NCBI GenBank assembly: GCA_949287345.1
Contig: CASEGD010000050.1
Coordinates: 1 to 17,887 of the forward strand
Direction of reading: 5' to 3'
From: an uncultured Phascolarctobacterium sp.
GTDB lineage: Bacteria > Bacillota > Negativicutes > Acidaminococcales > Acidaminococcaceae
Length of the DNA stretch: 17,887 nt
This document shows, in pieces, positions 1 to 7,259 of the stretch; the stretch's first letter is position 1, and each line of letters starts with the position of its first letter. The position numbers and the translations under genes were made by a program. The notes under the pieces are model-generated. The model was not told the DNA's origin and did not search any database. It was given only the letters and a program-made list of their open reading frames with translations.

Positions 1-62
1 ACTTCATCATCCTTCCATAACTGCCCCGCACAGGCGGCGCAGGCAAATACATATCTTTTATA

Positions 63-91
63 ATTATAATACAAAATTGCATAAATTACAA
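63..91 (-). promoter_or_regulatory. Promoter of a gene running off the left edge
   Basis: On the minus strand a -35 TTGTAA (86-91) and a perfect -10 TATAAT (63-68) are separated by exactly 17 bp. It points toward position 1, so the gene it serves lies mostly outside the window. A purine-rich GGAAGG followed by ATG near positions 4-15 could be its start, but too little is visible to call a gene. Confidence 0.55.
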
Positions 92-111
92 AAGCGCTTG
101 CGCTGATAAAA

Positions 112-143
112 ACAAAAAATCCCTGCTGAAAAACAGGGATTTT
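112..143 (-). terminator. Intrinsic terminator of the fadL-type porin gene
   Basis: A 10-bp stem (116-125 with 134-143) with an 8-nt loop sits 18 nt after the porin stop codon and is followed on the minus strand by a T-rich tail. It separates the porin from the promoter that faces the left edge. Confidence 0.85.
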
Positions 144-160
144 AAAAATTTTACTTAGTT

Positions 161-1381
161 TTAAAAATTACGCTGGTAGCTGATACCGATAATTTTGGTA
201 AAGCTGTCGTGAGTATGGGCACGGCCGCCATTAAAGTCGCCTGCTCCTTTAAACTCAAACTGCAAATCGCCTACATCCATCCAGCCCAGTGCCAGTGCAA
301 CGGTCTGGTCTTTATCATTGTAGCGCGCGCCGATGGAATAAGTGCGGCGGTTGCCGGTCGGCACCATAAAATCGCCGCCTTCATAAGGAATGGAAGATTC
401 ATCATAAGCATAGCCTGCCATTACAGTATATTTATCGCTCAGCTTATGCTCGATACCGATGGCATAACGCCAACCGTCCTCCCAGTTTTTAGGATTATTG
501 CTAGGGCCCATAGGAGTCATAATATTCAAAGCATCATAAGTGTCCCAACCGGTACGCACAGCATTCAATTCCACGCGAGTTTTATCATTAAACTTATGGC
601 TGTAACCGATATGCCAGGATTCCGGCAACGTTACTTCACCGTAAGCATCACCGAAAACATGTTCTAGAGTTGGATGATTGTAAGCATTAAAATCTGCTTC
701 CATGGAATGTTTAATACGGCTGCGGTATACAACGCCGATTTCGTTTTTATCGTCAAAAGCATAGTTGGCAGCAGCATTCCATCCCAAAGCATAACTTTCG
801 CCTTTAGTATGAGTAGGTACAGCCCAAGGCGTTAATGTAGCATTTTTTTCCATTGTCAAACGCACATAGTTAATTTCCGCACCAACAGCTGCGCTCCATT
901 TGTCATCAAATTTATGCGCAAAGGTCGGCGTAAGGCTTACGCCATCCAAACGTGAAACGAATGCATTGGTAGAAACAGGAGAATTACGTTCAAACTCTGA
1001 AACCATGGCAAAACGGCTGAAGGCACCGATACCGAACCAGTCTTTATCATTAATCTTTTTTACATAATAGCTGCCGGGCGCAAAACCAAAATGCACACGG
1101 TTATGGCCGCTATCATGAAACTCGCCTTTATACAAATCATAATCGCCATGCGGGCTAAGGTAAGTCACACTTGCTTTAAAAGCCTCGCCGTCCACCTTGG
1201 TAATGGAAGCCGGGTTGTATGCCACGTTGGCAGCATCGCCTTCGGCAAACATACGCGCGCCGCCCATGGCAACGCCTTCAGCACTCCACTCGTTAATGGC
1301 AAAGCCTTCAGCACCGGCAAGCTGCGGCACGGACAGGGCGCACAGTACGCCCATTGCGATAAGTTTATTTTTTACTTTCAC
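161..1381 (-). CDS. OmpP1/FadL-family outer-membrane transport protein
   Basis: A 406-residue outer-membrane beta-barrel of the OmpP1/FadL/TodX family, which lets hydrophobic compounds such as long-chain fatty acids cross the outer membrane. A signal peptide (about residues 1-24, cut after AGA) is followed by the family's N-terminal region (EGFAINEWSAEG, then GDAANVAYNPASI). Alternating aromatic strands run to the end (YQRNF*), where the final Phe is the usual barrel-assembly signal. The length matches the family. The start is GTG, with AGGGGTG about 6-8 nt upstream. The end of the upstream TPR-like gene and that gene's terminator lie just ahead, leaving only about 31 nt between the terminator tail and this start, so expression probably depends on read-through or a promoter inside the upstream gene. 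The substrate cannot be told from sequence. Confidence 0.9.
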   Translation of the reverse strand: MKVKNKLIAMGVLCALSVPQLAGAEGFAINEWSAEGVAMGGARMFAEGDAANVAYNPASITKVDGEAFKASVTYLSPHGDYDLYKGEFHDSGHNRVHFGFAPGSYYVKKINDKDWFGIGAFSRFAMVSEFERNSPVSTNAFVSRLDGVSLTPTFAHKFDDKWSAAVGAEINYVRLTMEKNATLTPWAVPTHTKGESYALGWNAAANYAFDDKNEIGVVYRSRIKHSMEADFNAYNHPTLEHVFGDAYGEVTLPESWHIGYSHKFNDKTRVELNAVRTGWDTYDALNIMTPMGPSNNPKNWEDGWRYAIGIEHKLSDKYTVMAGYAYDESSIPYEGGDFMVPTGNRRTYSIGARYNDKDQTVALALGWMDVGDLQFEFKGAGDFNGGRAHTHDSFTKIIGISYQRNF

Positions 1382-1412
1382 GTCGTCACCCCTGTTTAAA
1401 TTAGTACCTTAC

Positions 1413-1451
1413 AAAAAAATACGCCCTCTGCAATTTGCAAAAGGCGTATTT
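1413..1451 (-). terminator. Terminator-like hairpin between the TPR gene and the porin
   Basis: An 8-9 bp stem (AATACGCC at 1418-1425 with GGCGTATT at 1443-1450) is followed on the minus strand by seven Ts (1413-1419). It lies 8 nt after the TPR gene stop and 31 nt before the porin start, so it either ends the upstream message or partly attenuates transcription into the porin. Confidence 0.8.
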
Positions 1452-1458
1452 AAAATTA

Positions 1459-2196
1459 TCAGCCGTCAATGCCGCGGCGCAAAACAACCGGGCGTTGTTT
1501 CTCCCACGGTTTGTACTGCACGGTGCTGCAAAATTCGTAAGCTTTGTAGCGTTTGGCAGCGTCCGTTTCCTCTGCCGCTTTGGCTAAATCGCGCTCAGCA
1601 ATGTCGTTGCGCGGGTAATATTTAAACGCTTCGGCGTAGATGTCGCTTGCTTTGGCATCGTCACCGGCGTTATGCGCGTCCTCCGCCAAAAATTTCAGCG
1701 CAAAATATTTGTACGGGTTTACGCCGTTGTTGTCCTTTTCGGCTTCCACCATCTGCTGCGCTTCCGTAACAGCCTGTTCTTCCTTGCCTGCTTCGCGCAG
1801 TACGGTCAGGCGGCGGTAAAACATATCGCCGCGCGCGCAGCTGTGAAAGGTATGCGTGTAAGCACGGGCAATGTCGTAAGCCTGCTGCAGATAAGTCAGC
1901 GCCGCTTCTTCGCTTTTTGCCAGCTTCCACACAATTTCGGCAATGTCGCGCAGGCACAAAACTTTGTGTTCCGCTTCACTCAAGCCGTATTCCGGGTCGT
2001 CGTCCATGTTTGGCTCAACCTCCACCACGGTGCTTAAAACGCGCATCGCGCTTTCGGTGTCGCCCATCCAGTACAGCGCGCGTCCCACAATAGAGCGGCA
2101 TCGCCAGTCGTTATAATCCTGTATCATACCCACCGGCACGGGATATTCGCCGTTAGCCAGGCGGGATACATAGCCCATCCATTCCTGCTGGTCCAT
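1459..2196 (-). CDS. TPR-like cytoplasmic protein of unknown function
   Basis: A 245-residue protein without signal peptide or membrane segment. It is mainly alpha-helical, with helix pairs that look like degenerate tetratricopeptide repeats: GRALYWMGDTESAMRVL near residue 40, EEAALTYLQQAYDIARAY near 96, and DDAKASDIYAEAFKYYPRN near 180. These repeats usually bind other proteins, but no partner or enzymatic motif is visible. The start is well supported by AGGAGG (2204-2210) 7-8 nt before ATG. It has its own extended -10 promoter upstream and a terminator just after the stop, so it may be a single-gene unit that leaks into the porin gene. The tail (RRGIDG) has no sorting signal. I do not recognise a named family. 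Confidence 0.85.
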   Translation of the reverse strand: MDQQEWMGYVSRLANGEYPVPVGMIQDYNDWRCRSIVGRALYWMGDTESAMRVLSTVVEVEPNMDDDPEYGLSEAEHKVLCLRDIAEIVWKLAKSEEAALTYLQQAYDIARAYTHTFHSCARGDMFYRRLTVLREAGKEEQAVTEAQQMVEAEKDNNGVNPYKYFALKFLAEDAHNAGDDAKASDIYAEAFKYYPRNDIAERDLAKAAEETDAAKRYKAYEFCSTVQYKPWEKQRPVVLRRGIDG

Positions 2197-2246
2197 AATT
2201 TTTACCTCCTTATATATAAACGTTTTTGTTATCGTTCAGCGGTTTA

Positions 2247-2275
2247 ATTATACCATATAATCAGCAGGGCTTAAA
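2247..2275 (-). promoter_or_regulatory. Promoter of the TPR-like gene (extended -10)
   Basis: On the minus strand TGGTATAAT provides a perfect -10 (2247-2252) with the TGn extension. The -35 at 17 bp is poor (TTTAAG, 2270-2275). It lies just downstream of the small-RNA terminator and 50 bp before the start codon. Confidence 0.55.
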
Positions 2276-2276
2276 T

Positions 2277-2322
2277 AAAAAAAGGCTGCGGCTCACACCG
2301 AAAGATGTGCGCACAGCAGCCT
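2277..2322 (-). terminator. Intrinsic terminator of the small RNA
   Basis: A 7-bp GC-rich lower stem (2283-2289 with 2316-2322) closes an upper stem CACATC/GGTGTG around a UUUC loop. It is followed on the minus strand by seven Ts (2277-2283). It would also end any transcript reading through from the decarboxylase gene. Confidence 0.85.
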
Positions 2323-2373
2323 AAAATAAGGGAAAGCGTCTGTCAGGCAATGTATAAAAAATATCATTGCACA
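2277..2373 (-). ncRNA. Candidate small RNA, about 97 nt, not a family I recognise
   Basis: A perfect consensus promoter upstream predicts a transcript start near 2373, and a strong intrinsic terminator ends it near 2277. The predicted RNA has a 5' hairpin (GCAATG/CATTGC, 2347-2370), an unpaired linker of about 24 nt (2323-2346), and a terminator hairpin (2283-2322) followed by seven U. The linker contains the pyrimidine run CUUUCCCUU, which could pair with purine-rich Shine-Dalgarno sequences, as the C-rich motifs of some Firmicute small RNAs do (inference). The only frame inside it codes 24 residues from an ATG lacking a ribosome site and runs into the terminator, so a peptide is unlikely. 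It sits between the decarboxylase and TPR genes and reads in the same direction as both. No expression evidence is available. Confidence 0.65.
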
Positions 2374-2379
2374 ATGCAA

Positions 2380-2408
2380 ATTATACACTCCTAACAGAGA
2401 TTTGTCAA
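2380..2408 (-). promoter_or_regulatory. Perfect sigma-70/SigA consensus promoter of the small RNA
   Basis: TTGACA (2403-2408) and TATAAT (2380-2385) on the minus strand are separated by exactly 17 bp, matching the consensus at all twelve positions. The small dyad CATTG-TG-CAATG lies over the expected start site and may be an operator or part of the 5' hairpin. Confidence 0.8.
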
Positions 2409-2492
2409 GTTTTTCTGTAAATTATTAAAATTATTAACTTTTTGTAACATTTATTACCTTCTATAAGTATCCAAACGGACTAAAGGCAAAAA

Positions 2493-3662
2493 TTACTGTT
2501 CCTTTGCAGGTGATGCCTCAGGGATTTCGCCCTTAACATCTTCCCACACCACAAAGTTGGCCTTATTGAACCCGTTGAACGTCGTCGCCGATGCGGAGGT
2601 ATACGCGCCGCAGATAGGCACAAGGATTAAGTCGCCCTCCTCCTGGCGCACCGTCATTTTGCCGCGGAACATAATATCCAGCGAATCGCAGCTCGGCCCT
2701 GCAAAAGTTGCCGCCACCTGCTCGCCTTCCTTAAAGCTGATAAGCTTGAAATCCCACTGGTCAAACAGCACGCCGGAAAAAGTTCCGTACAAGCCGTCGT
2801 CAAGGAAATACCACGGCTGCCCGCCGCGCTCCGTCACGCCGATGACGCTGGTAATAAGGTTCACCGCCGTACCGCAGATAAAGCGCCCCGGTTCGCACCA
2901 GATTTCCACGCCCGGAAAGTCCTCATCAAGGCGCGCGTTGATTTGCTTTAACATCTCCGTAAGGTTAAAACGCACCTTCGGTTCGGGGATGGGGAAGCCG
3001 CCGCCGATATCCATAATGCGCAGCTGCATGCCGTTGGCCGCAGCTTCTTCAAAAATTTCGCGCGCAATATCCAGCGCGTTCAAATATGGGTCGGCGCTCG
3101 TCGTCTGGCTGCCTACATGAAAGGCAATGCCCGCAGCGTCAAGCCCTGCCGCTTTCGCTTTCTGCAAAAGCTCCAAAGCCTGCTCACGGCCTGCGCCGAA
3201 TTTTTTATTTAAGTCGACATGTGCCGAAGAATTATCTATCCTGATACGCAGGAGCGCCGTTGCACCCGGACACTCACGCGCCATTTTATCTATCTCACCT
3301 GCGCTGTCAAAAGTCATCTTGCCTACACCGGCATTACGGCAGGCACGCAAACCGTTTACCGTTTTCATCGGGTTGGCGTAAATCATCCTGCTGCCGTCCA
3401 CGCCCAAAGAAGCAAGCTCCATAATCTCGCCGTCGGAAGCAACGTCAAAGTTAGAGCCGAGGTCACGCATCAGCTCCAGAATGCGCCCGTGGGGATTAGC
3501 CTTAATGGCGTAAAATACTTTAACGCGCGGCATATGAGTGCGCAGAAGGTTATAATTTTTTTCAATCTGCTCCAGCGAAAGCACGAGTAACGGCGTTCCG
3601 TATTTTTCCGCCAGTGCTTCAACCGCAGTCCGGTTTAACTGAAAATATTTTTCTTTTTTCAT
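2493..3662 (-). CDS. PLP-dependent lysine/ornithine decarboxylase (fold type III, Selenomonas type)
   Basis: A 389-residue cytoplasmic decarboxylase that turns lysine into cadaverine and/or ornithine into putrescine. Residues counted from ATG: PLP lysine K54 in YAIKANP, HVGSQ at 182-186, phosphate-binding GGGFP from 220, EPGR at 257-260, catalytic Cys 325 in CDSLD, and Tyr 354 near the C-terminus. CDSLD and the length fit eukaryote-like ODC/LDC rather than DAP decarboxylase. The sequence closely resembles Selenomonas ruminantium LDC/ODC as I remember it. Of five positions reported to favour lysine there, V49, P57 and the Ser before the catalytic Cys are kept, and two differ (V47, K48). In Negativicutes cadaverine is attached to peptidoglycan and anchors the outer membrane, the likely role here. 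GGGGAGA lies 7 nt before ATG 3662; a GTG at 3668 is too close to it. Confidence 0.88.
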   Translation of the reverse strand: MKKEKYFQLNRTAVEALAEKYGTPLLVLSLEQIEKNYNLLRTHMPRVKVFYAIKANPHGRILELMRDLGSNFDVASDGEIMELASLGVDGSRMIYANPMKTVNGLRACRNAGVGKMTFDSAGEIDKMARECPGATALLRIRIDNSSAHVDLNKKFGAGREQALELLQKAKAAGLDAAGIAFHVGSQTTSADPYLNALDIAREIFEEAAANGMQLRIMDIGGGFPIPEPKVRFNLTEMLKQINARLDEDFPGVEIWCEPGRFICGTAVNLITSVIGVTERGGQPWYFLDDGLYGTFSGVLFDQWDFKLISFKEGEQVAATFAGPSCDSLDIMFRGKMTVRQEEGDLILVPICGAYTSASATTFNGFNKANFVVWEDVKGEIPEASPAKEQ

Positions 3663-3702
3663 ATCCACTCTCCCCTTGCCTATGCATTAATTAACGTATA
3701 TG

Positions 3703-3730
3703 ATTGTACCACAATTTTCAGAAAGTACAA
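3703..3730 (-). promoter_or_regulatory. Promoter of the decarboxylase gene
   Basis: On the minus strand TTGTAC (3725-3730) and TACAAT (3703-3708) are 16 bp apart, and the -10 carries the TGG extension. It lies about 40 bp before the start codon. No lysine riboswitch fits in the short leader. The remaining sequence up to the serS terminator (3731-3905) is AT-rich and shows no supported gene. Confidence 0.55.
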
Positions 3731-3905
3731 TAGGAAAATGAAAGAAATTACAAATTTTTAAAGGAGTTTAAACCAAAACTAAAATAATCACGGATAGCGG
3801 CAAATTTAAGTGGAAAAATGCTGATTTTTTAGGATTTTTTCATTATAACGCCCCTATACAAAATATTGTGCCGCCAGCCAAAGCGAAGGACAAAATACAG
3901 CAAAC

Positions 3906-3935
3906 AAAAAGGCCCTGCCTTTTAAGGGCAGAGCC
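3906..3935 (-). terminator. Intrinsic terminator of serS
   Basis: A GC-rich stem (GGCCCTGCC with GGGCAGAGCC, one bulge, 3911-3935) is followed on the minus strand by five Ts. It begins 16 nt after the serS stop codon. Confidence 0.85.
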
Positions 3936-3951
3936 ATTAAGTTTAAACTGA

Positions 3952-5256
<1,305 letters not shown>

Positions 5257-5271
5257 TTAAATAATACTATT

Positions 5272-5280
5272 ATTGTAGCA
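5272..5280 (-). promoter_or_regulatory. Probable serS promoter (extended -10)
   Basis: TGCTACAAT on the minus strand gives a -10 TACAAT (5272-5277) with the TGn extension, 40 bp before the start codon. No good -35 lies at 16-18 bp. Confidence 0.45.
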
Positions 5281-5355
5281 CAAACGGCGGCAATATTAAA
5301 GTAAAACGGGAAAAAGGTTTTAATTAAATCGAATTTTTTGCCCAAATGCCGCCGG

Positions 5356-5410
5356 TTTTTAAAAATTTTTTACAAAAACACTTGACGGGAGGCGCTAAAG
5401 CAGATATACT
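5356..5410 (+). promoter_or_regulatory. tRNA operon promoter with upstream A/T tracts
   Basis: TTGACG (5382-5387) and TATACT (5405-5410) are exactly 17 bp apart. Phased T and A tracts (5356-5379) sit directly upstream of the -35, as an UP element does at strong stable-RNA promoters. The first tRNA starts 29 bp after the -10. Confidence 0.8.
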
Positions 5411-5438
5411 ATTTCTTGCACAGTTGCAAAACTTGCTT

Positions 5439-5528
5439 GGCCCATTAGCTCAGTTGGTAGAGCACCTGACTCTTAATACCTGACTCTTAATCAGGGTGTC
5501 GTAGGTTCGAGGCCTACATGGGTCACCA
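5439..5528 (+). tRNA. tRNA-Lys(CUU) with a 14-bp tandem duplication of the anticodon arm; possibly non-functional
   Basis: Both acceptor halves (GGCCCAT, 5439-5445; ATGGGTC, 5518-5524), the D arm (5448-5463), the T arm and an encoded A-CCA end are intact. The unit ACCTGACTCTTAAT, holding position 26, the 5' anticodon stem and the CTT anticodon loop, occurs twice without a break (5464-5477, 5478-5491). It is followed by only one 3' half, CAGG. Removing one copy leaves a normal 76-nt tRNA-Lys with anticodon CUU. As written the gene is 90 nt: either the second copy forms the arm and 14 nt are inserted between positions 26 and 27, or the first copy pairs and leaves a loop of about 21 nt. Lysine AAG codons occur in nearby genes, so another tRNA-Lys must read them if this one fails. 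It is the first gene of the operon. An assembly or read error is possible. Confidence 0.85.
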
Positions 5529-5531
5529 TGT

Positions 5532-5606
5532 GGCCGGTTGGTCAAGCGGTTAAGACACCGCCCTTTCACGGCGGTATCGGGGGTTCGATTCCCCCACCGG
5601 TCACCA
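5532..5606 (+). tRNA. tRNA-Glu(UUC)
   Basis: A complete cloverleaf: acceptor GGCCGGT/ACCGGTC with a G-U at the second pair, anticodon stem CCGCC/GGCGG around loop CTTTCAC (anticodon TTC, 5565-5567), and an encoded CCA. Its U34 is a normal target of MnmA, whose gene lies at 9806-10888. It is the second gene of the operon, 3 nt after the Lys gene. Confidence 0.97.
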
Positions 5607-5609
5607 TAC

Positions 5610-5685
5610 GGGCGCTTAGCTCAGCTGGGAGAGCGTCTGCCTTACAAGCAGAATGTCAGCGGTTCGATCCCGTTAGCGCCCACCA
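5610..5685 (+). tRNA. tRNA-Val(UAC)
   Basis: A complete cloverleaf of 76 nt: acceptor GGGCGCT/AGCGCCC, anticodon stem TCTGC/GCAGA around loop CTTACAA (anticodon TAC, 5643-5645), and an encoded A-CCA end. It follows tRNA-Glu after 3 nt. Confidence 0.97.
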
Positions 5686-5701
5686 TTTCTTAACTTAATA
5701 C

Positions 5702-5778
5702 GGCCCGGTGGTTCAGTTGGTTAGAATGCCGCCCTGTCACGGCGGAGGTCGTGGGTTCGAGTCCCATCCGGGTCGCCA
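5702..5778 (+). tRNA. tRNA-Asp(GUC)
   Basis: A complete cloverleaf of 77 nt: acceptor GGCCCGG/CCGGGTC, anticodon stem CCGCC/GGCGG around loop CTGTCAC (anticodon GTC, 5736-5738), and G73-CCA encoded. It is the last intact gene of the operon. Confidence 0.97.
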
Positions 5779-5782
5779 TTAT

Positions 5783-5800
5783 GCCTCGGTAGCTCAGTTG
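5783..5800 (+). pseudogene. 5' fragment of a fifth tRNA gene, cut off in the D loop
   Basis: GCCTCGGTAGCTCAGTTG has the layout of tRNA positions 1 to about 18: a 7-nt acceptor strand, TA at 8-9, D-stem GCTC and the start of the D loop AGTTG. The rest of the D arm, the anticodon arm, T arm and 3' acceptor strand are missing, and the next base begins the operon terminator. The sequence resembles the start of tRNA-Phe in many bacteria, but the identity cannot be fixed from 18 nt. It begins 5 nt after tRNA-Asp, in the right place for the next gene of the array. Confidence 0.75.
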
Positions 5801-5827
5801 ATCCTGCTTAAATAAGCAGGATTTTTT
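5801..5827 (+). terminator. Intrinsic terminator of the tRNA operon
   Basis: A perfect 9-bp stem ATCCTGCTT/AAGCAGGAT (5801-5809, 5814-5822) with loop AAAT is followed by T6. It abuts the tRNA fragment with no spacer. Confidence 0.9.
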
Positions 5828-5844
5828 ATTTTGTTTGTTACGCA

Positions 5845-5874
5845 AAACCGGCAAGGTAGACGCCCTGCCGGTTT
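5845..5874 (-). terminator. Terminator between convergent units
   Basis: A 9-bp stem AAACCGGCA/TGCCGGTTT (5845-5853, 5866-5874) with a 12-nt loop. It lies 4 nt after the stop of the minus-strand exported-protein operon, and can also back up the tRNA operon terminator from the other side. Confidence 0.75.
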
Positions 5875-5878
5875 ATTT

Positions 5879-6472
5879 TTATGCTGCGTTTTGCGCACGC
5901 TCAACGCTTTTCATTTTTACCAGATCCATTTTGGTTAAGCCTAAATCGATGTTGTCTTTTAGTTTATAATCAATAATCGTGCCGGGCTCAAGGTCAATTT
6001 CGCGCCCCTTAAAAAACATCCCGGAAAGCGGCACTACAAAGCCTATTGCCGTGCTGACGGCCATGTTGGCGTAGTTGATGCCGCCTTTAATTTTTACGTC
6101 CTGCGGGAAGCTGACCGGTTTGCCGTTGGGCAGAAGCACGTCGTCCAGCTTAACGCGGATAACGGCGCTCTGGTTAAAAATGCGGCTGCCGTGCGCTTTG
6201 CGGATTACGCCGCCAAGCTCTGTTCCCTGCGGGATGATGACGATGTTTTCCACCGTCAGGTCATCCTTCAGCGTAAATTTAACACGGTCGCCTTTTTTAT
6301 GTACGTTACTGTCAAGCTTATCCACCAGCACAAGGTTTAAGACCGTATCTTCCGGTATATAAGCGTTGCCGGGTTCGACGCCTTTAATTTCTTCCGCCAG
6401 TGCGGCGTGTGCGTTAAAAAGCAGCAGGCACACCGCAAAAAGCACCGGCAGATAAGTTTTTATCAGTTTCAT
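5879..6472 (-). CDS. Exported protein of unknown function (second gene of a pair)
   Basis: A 197-residue protein with a signal peptide (residues 1-26, cut after ALA) and no other clear anchor except a short hydrophobic stretch near 137-152 (MAVSTAIGFVVPLSGMFF). The mature part is beta-rich: IPEDTVLNLVLVDKLDSNVHKKGDRVKF, then IIPQGTELGGVIRKAHGSR. It vaguely recalls the IPxGT...IPxGs beta-barrel of TrbI/VirB10-type proteins, but it is much shorter and no secretion genes are nearby, so I do not assign that function. It probably acts in the periplasm. The ribosome site GGAG overlaps the upstream gene's stop region, with 12 bp between the two genes, so they are co-transcribed and probably translationally linked. 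Confidence 0.82.
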   Translation of the reverse strand: MKLIKTYLPVLFAVCLLLFNAHAALAEEIKGVEPGNAYIPEDTVLNLVLVDKLDSNVHKKGDRVKFTLKDDLTVENIVIIPQGTELGGVIRKAHGSRIFNQSAVIRVKLDDVLLPNGKPVSFPQDVKIKGGINYANMAVSTAIGFVVPLSGMFFKGREIDLEPGTIIDYKLKDNIDLGLTKMDLVKMKSVERAQNAA

Positions 6473-6484
6473 GGCTTTGCTCCG

Positions 6485-7192
6485 TTATCTGTTCTGCATC
6501 AGTTTAGCGGCGTAGCTGCGCATCTGTTCGTTGGCCTGCCGCGTAAAATCAGCCGGCGGCAATGCAAAAGCTGTTTCCGCATCGACGGTGCTGCTCATCT
6601 CCAGCACGTTAAAGCGCGGCAGGGTGTTTACCTCGTAGCCCAGCCAATCGGCAGTGCCTTTGGCAAAATAAAAATACATCACGCGCTCGCCCTGCGTCAT
6701 CATGTCGTAATCCTCGCCGGTCAGGCTGCGGCCGCTTTGCGGGCGTTCGTTAAACCAGCTTACCAGCGTTTCGGCAAACGGCAGACTCATGCCCGGCAGT
6801 TCCGGCAGCTCGTCATAGGTTTTGTTAACGTAGTCAATAAAATACCAGCGCCCGCCTTTGGCAAAGGTGCAGTAATCGCGCAGCACCTTTCCTTCGCCGT
6901 CGGTGGTAACGCTGCGCTCGGCGTTAATGCCGTTCATTTCATTATATTCCGTGCGGATGTAACGCACCTTCTGCGCCGTTGTCAGTTTGGCGTAAGCGTC
7001 GGGCTCCAGCACGTCCTTCATGTCGATTGTTTGCTGCACCACAAGATGCACCGGATGTTTATCGCTGTTTAAAGCGCCGCCCAAAAGTTCTATCGTGCGC
7101 TGTCCCGGGCCGAAATCCGCCGCTAAGGCACAGGCAGCGTTAAAAATAAGCACCGTACAGAGCGCTGCAAGGCTTAACAAAAATTTTTTCAT
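6485..7192 (-). CDS. Exported protein of unknown function (first gene of a pair)
   Basis: A 235-residue protein with a typical signal peptide (MKKFLLSLAALCTVLIFNAACALA, cut near residue 24). A soluble, mixed region follows that contains GRWYFIDYVNKTYDELPELPGM and ERVMYFYFAKGTADWLGYEVNTLPRF. These lines suggest a periplasmic fold of the LolA/outer-membrane lipoprotein-sorting-like type (short beta-strands describing a modifiable substrate), but that is only an impression. No catalytic motif is visible. I chose ATG at 7192 because TGAGGTG lies 6-7 nt upstream; the longer frame from GTG 7201 would put that site inside the gene. It is first in an operon with the 5879-6472 gene and is driven by the extended -10 promoter upstream. 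Confidence 0.82.
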   Translation of the reverse strand: MKKFLLSLAALCTVLIFNAACALAADFGPGQRTIELLGGALNSDKHPVHLVVQQTIDMKDVLEPDAYAKLTTAQKVRYIRTEYNEMNGINAERSVTTDGEGKVLRDYCTFAKGGRWYFIDYVNKTYDELPELPGMSLPFAETLVSWFNERPQSGRSLTGEDYDMMTQGERVMYFYFAKGTADWLGYEVNTLPRFNVLEMSSTVDAETAFALPPADFTRQANEQMRSYAAKLMQNR

Positions 7193-7221
7193 GACGTTCA
7201 CCTCATTTATAAGATAGTTTA

Positions 7222-7230
7222 ATTATAACA
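7222..7230 (-). promoter_or_regulatory. Promoter of the exported-protein pair (extended -10)
   Basis: TGTTATAAT on the minus strand gives a perfect -10 (7222-7227) with the TGn extension, 30 bp before the start. No convincing -35 is present. Confidence 0.55.
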
Positions 7231-7259
7231 TATCCGTCGGGGATTGAAGGCTGTGATAT

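Noticed and set aside
1..115. Open minus-strand frame through the fadL terminator, ending in a Cys-x-x-Cys stretch (FACAACAGQLW)
   Set aside because: It has no usual start codon or ribosome site, runs through the terminator hairpin, and overlaps a well-formed promoter. It may be the start region of a gene beyond the edge, but cannot be supported.
2301..2375. 24-residue peptide encoded inside the small RNA (starts MIFFIHCLTD)
   Set aside because: No ribosome site lies within the transcript, and the frame ends inside the terminator hairpin.
2493..3668. Diaminopimelate decarboxylase (lysA)
   Set aside because: The catalytic segment is CDSLD as in ODC/LDC and the sequence follows Selenomonas LDC; DAP decarboxylases are longer and have a CESxD-type motif.
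6407..7072. 221-codon plus-strand frame opposite the exported-protein pair
   Set aside because: It crosses the junction of two genes that have signal peptides and ribosome sites on the other strand; its composition is typical of an antisense frame.
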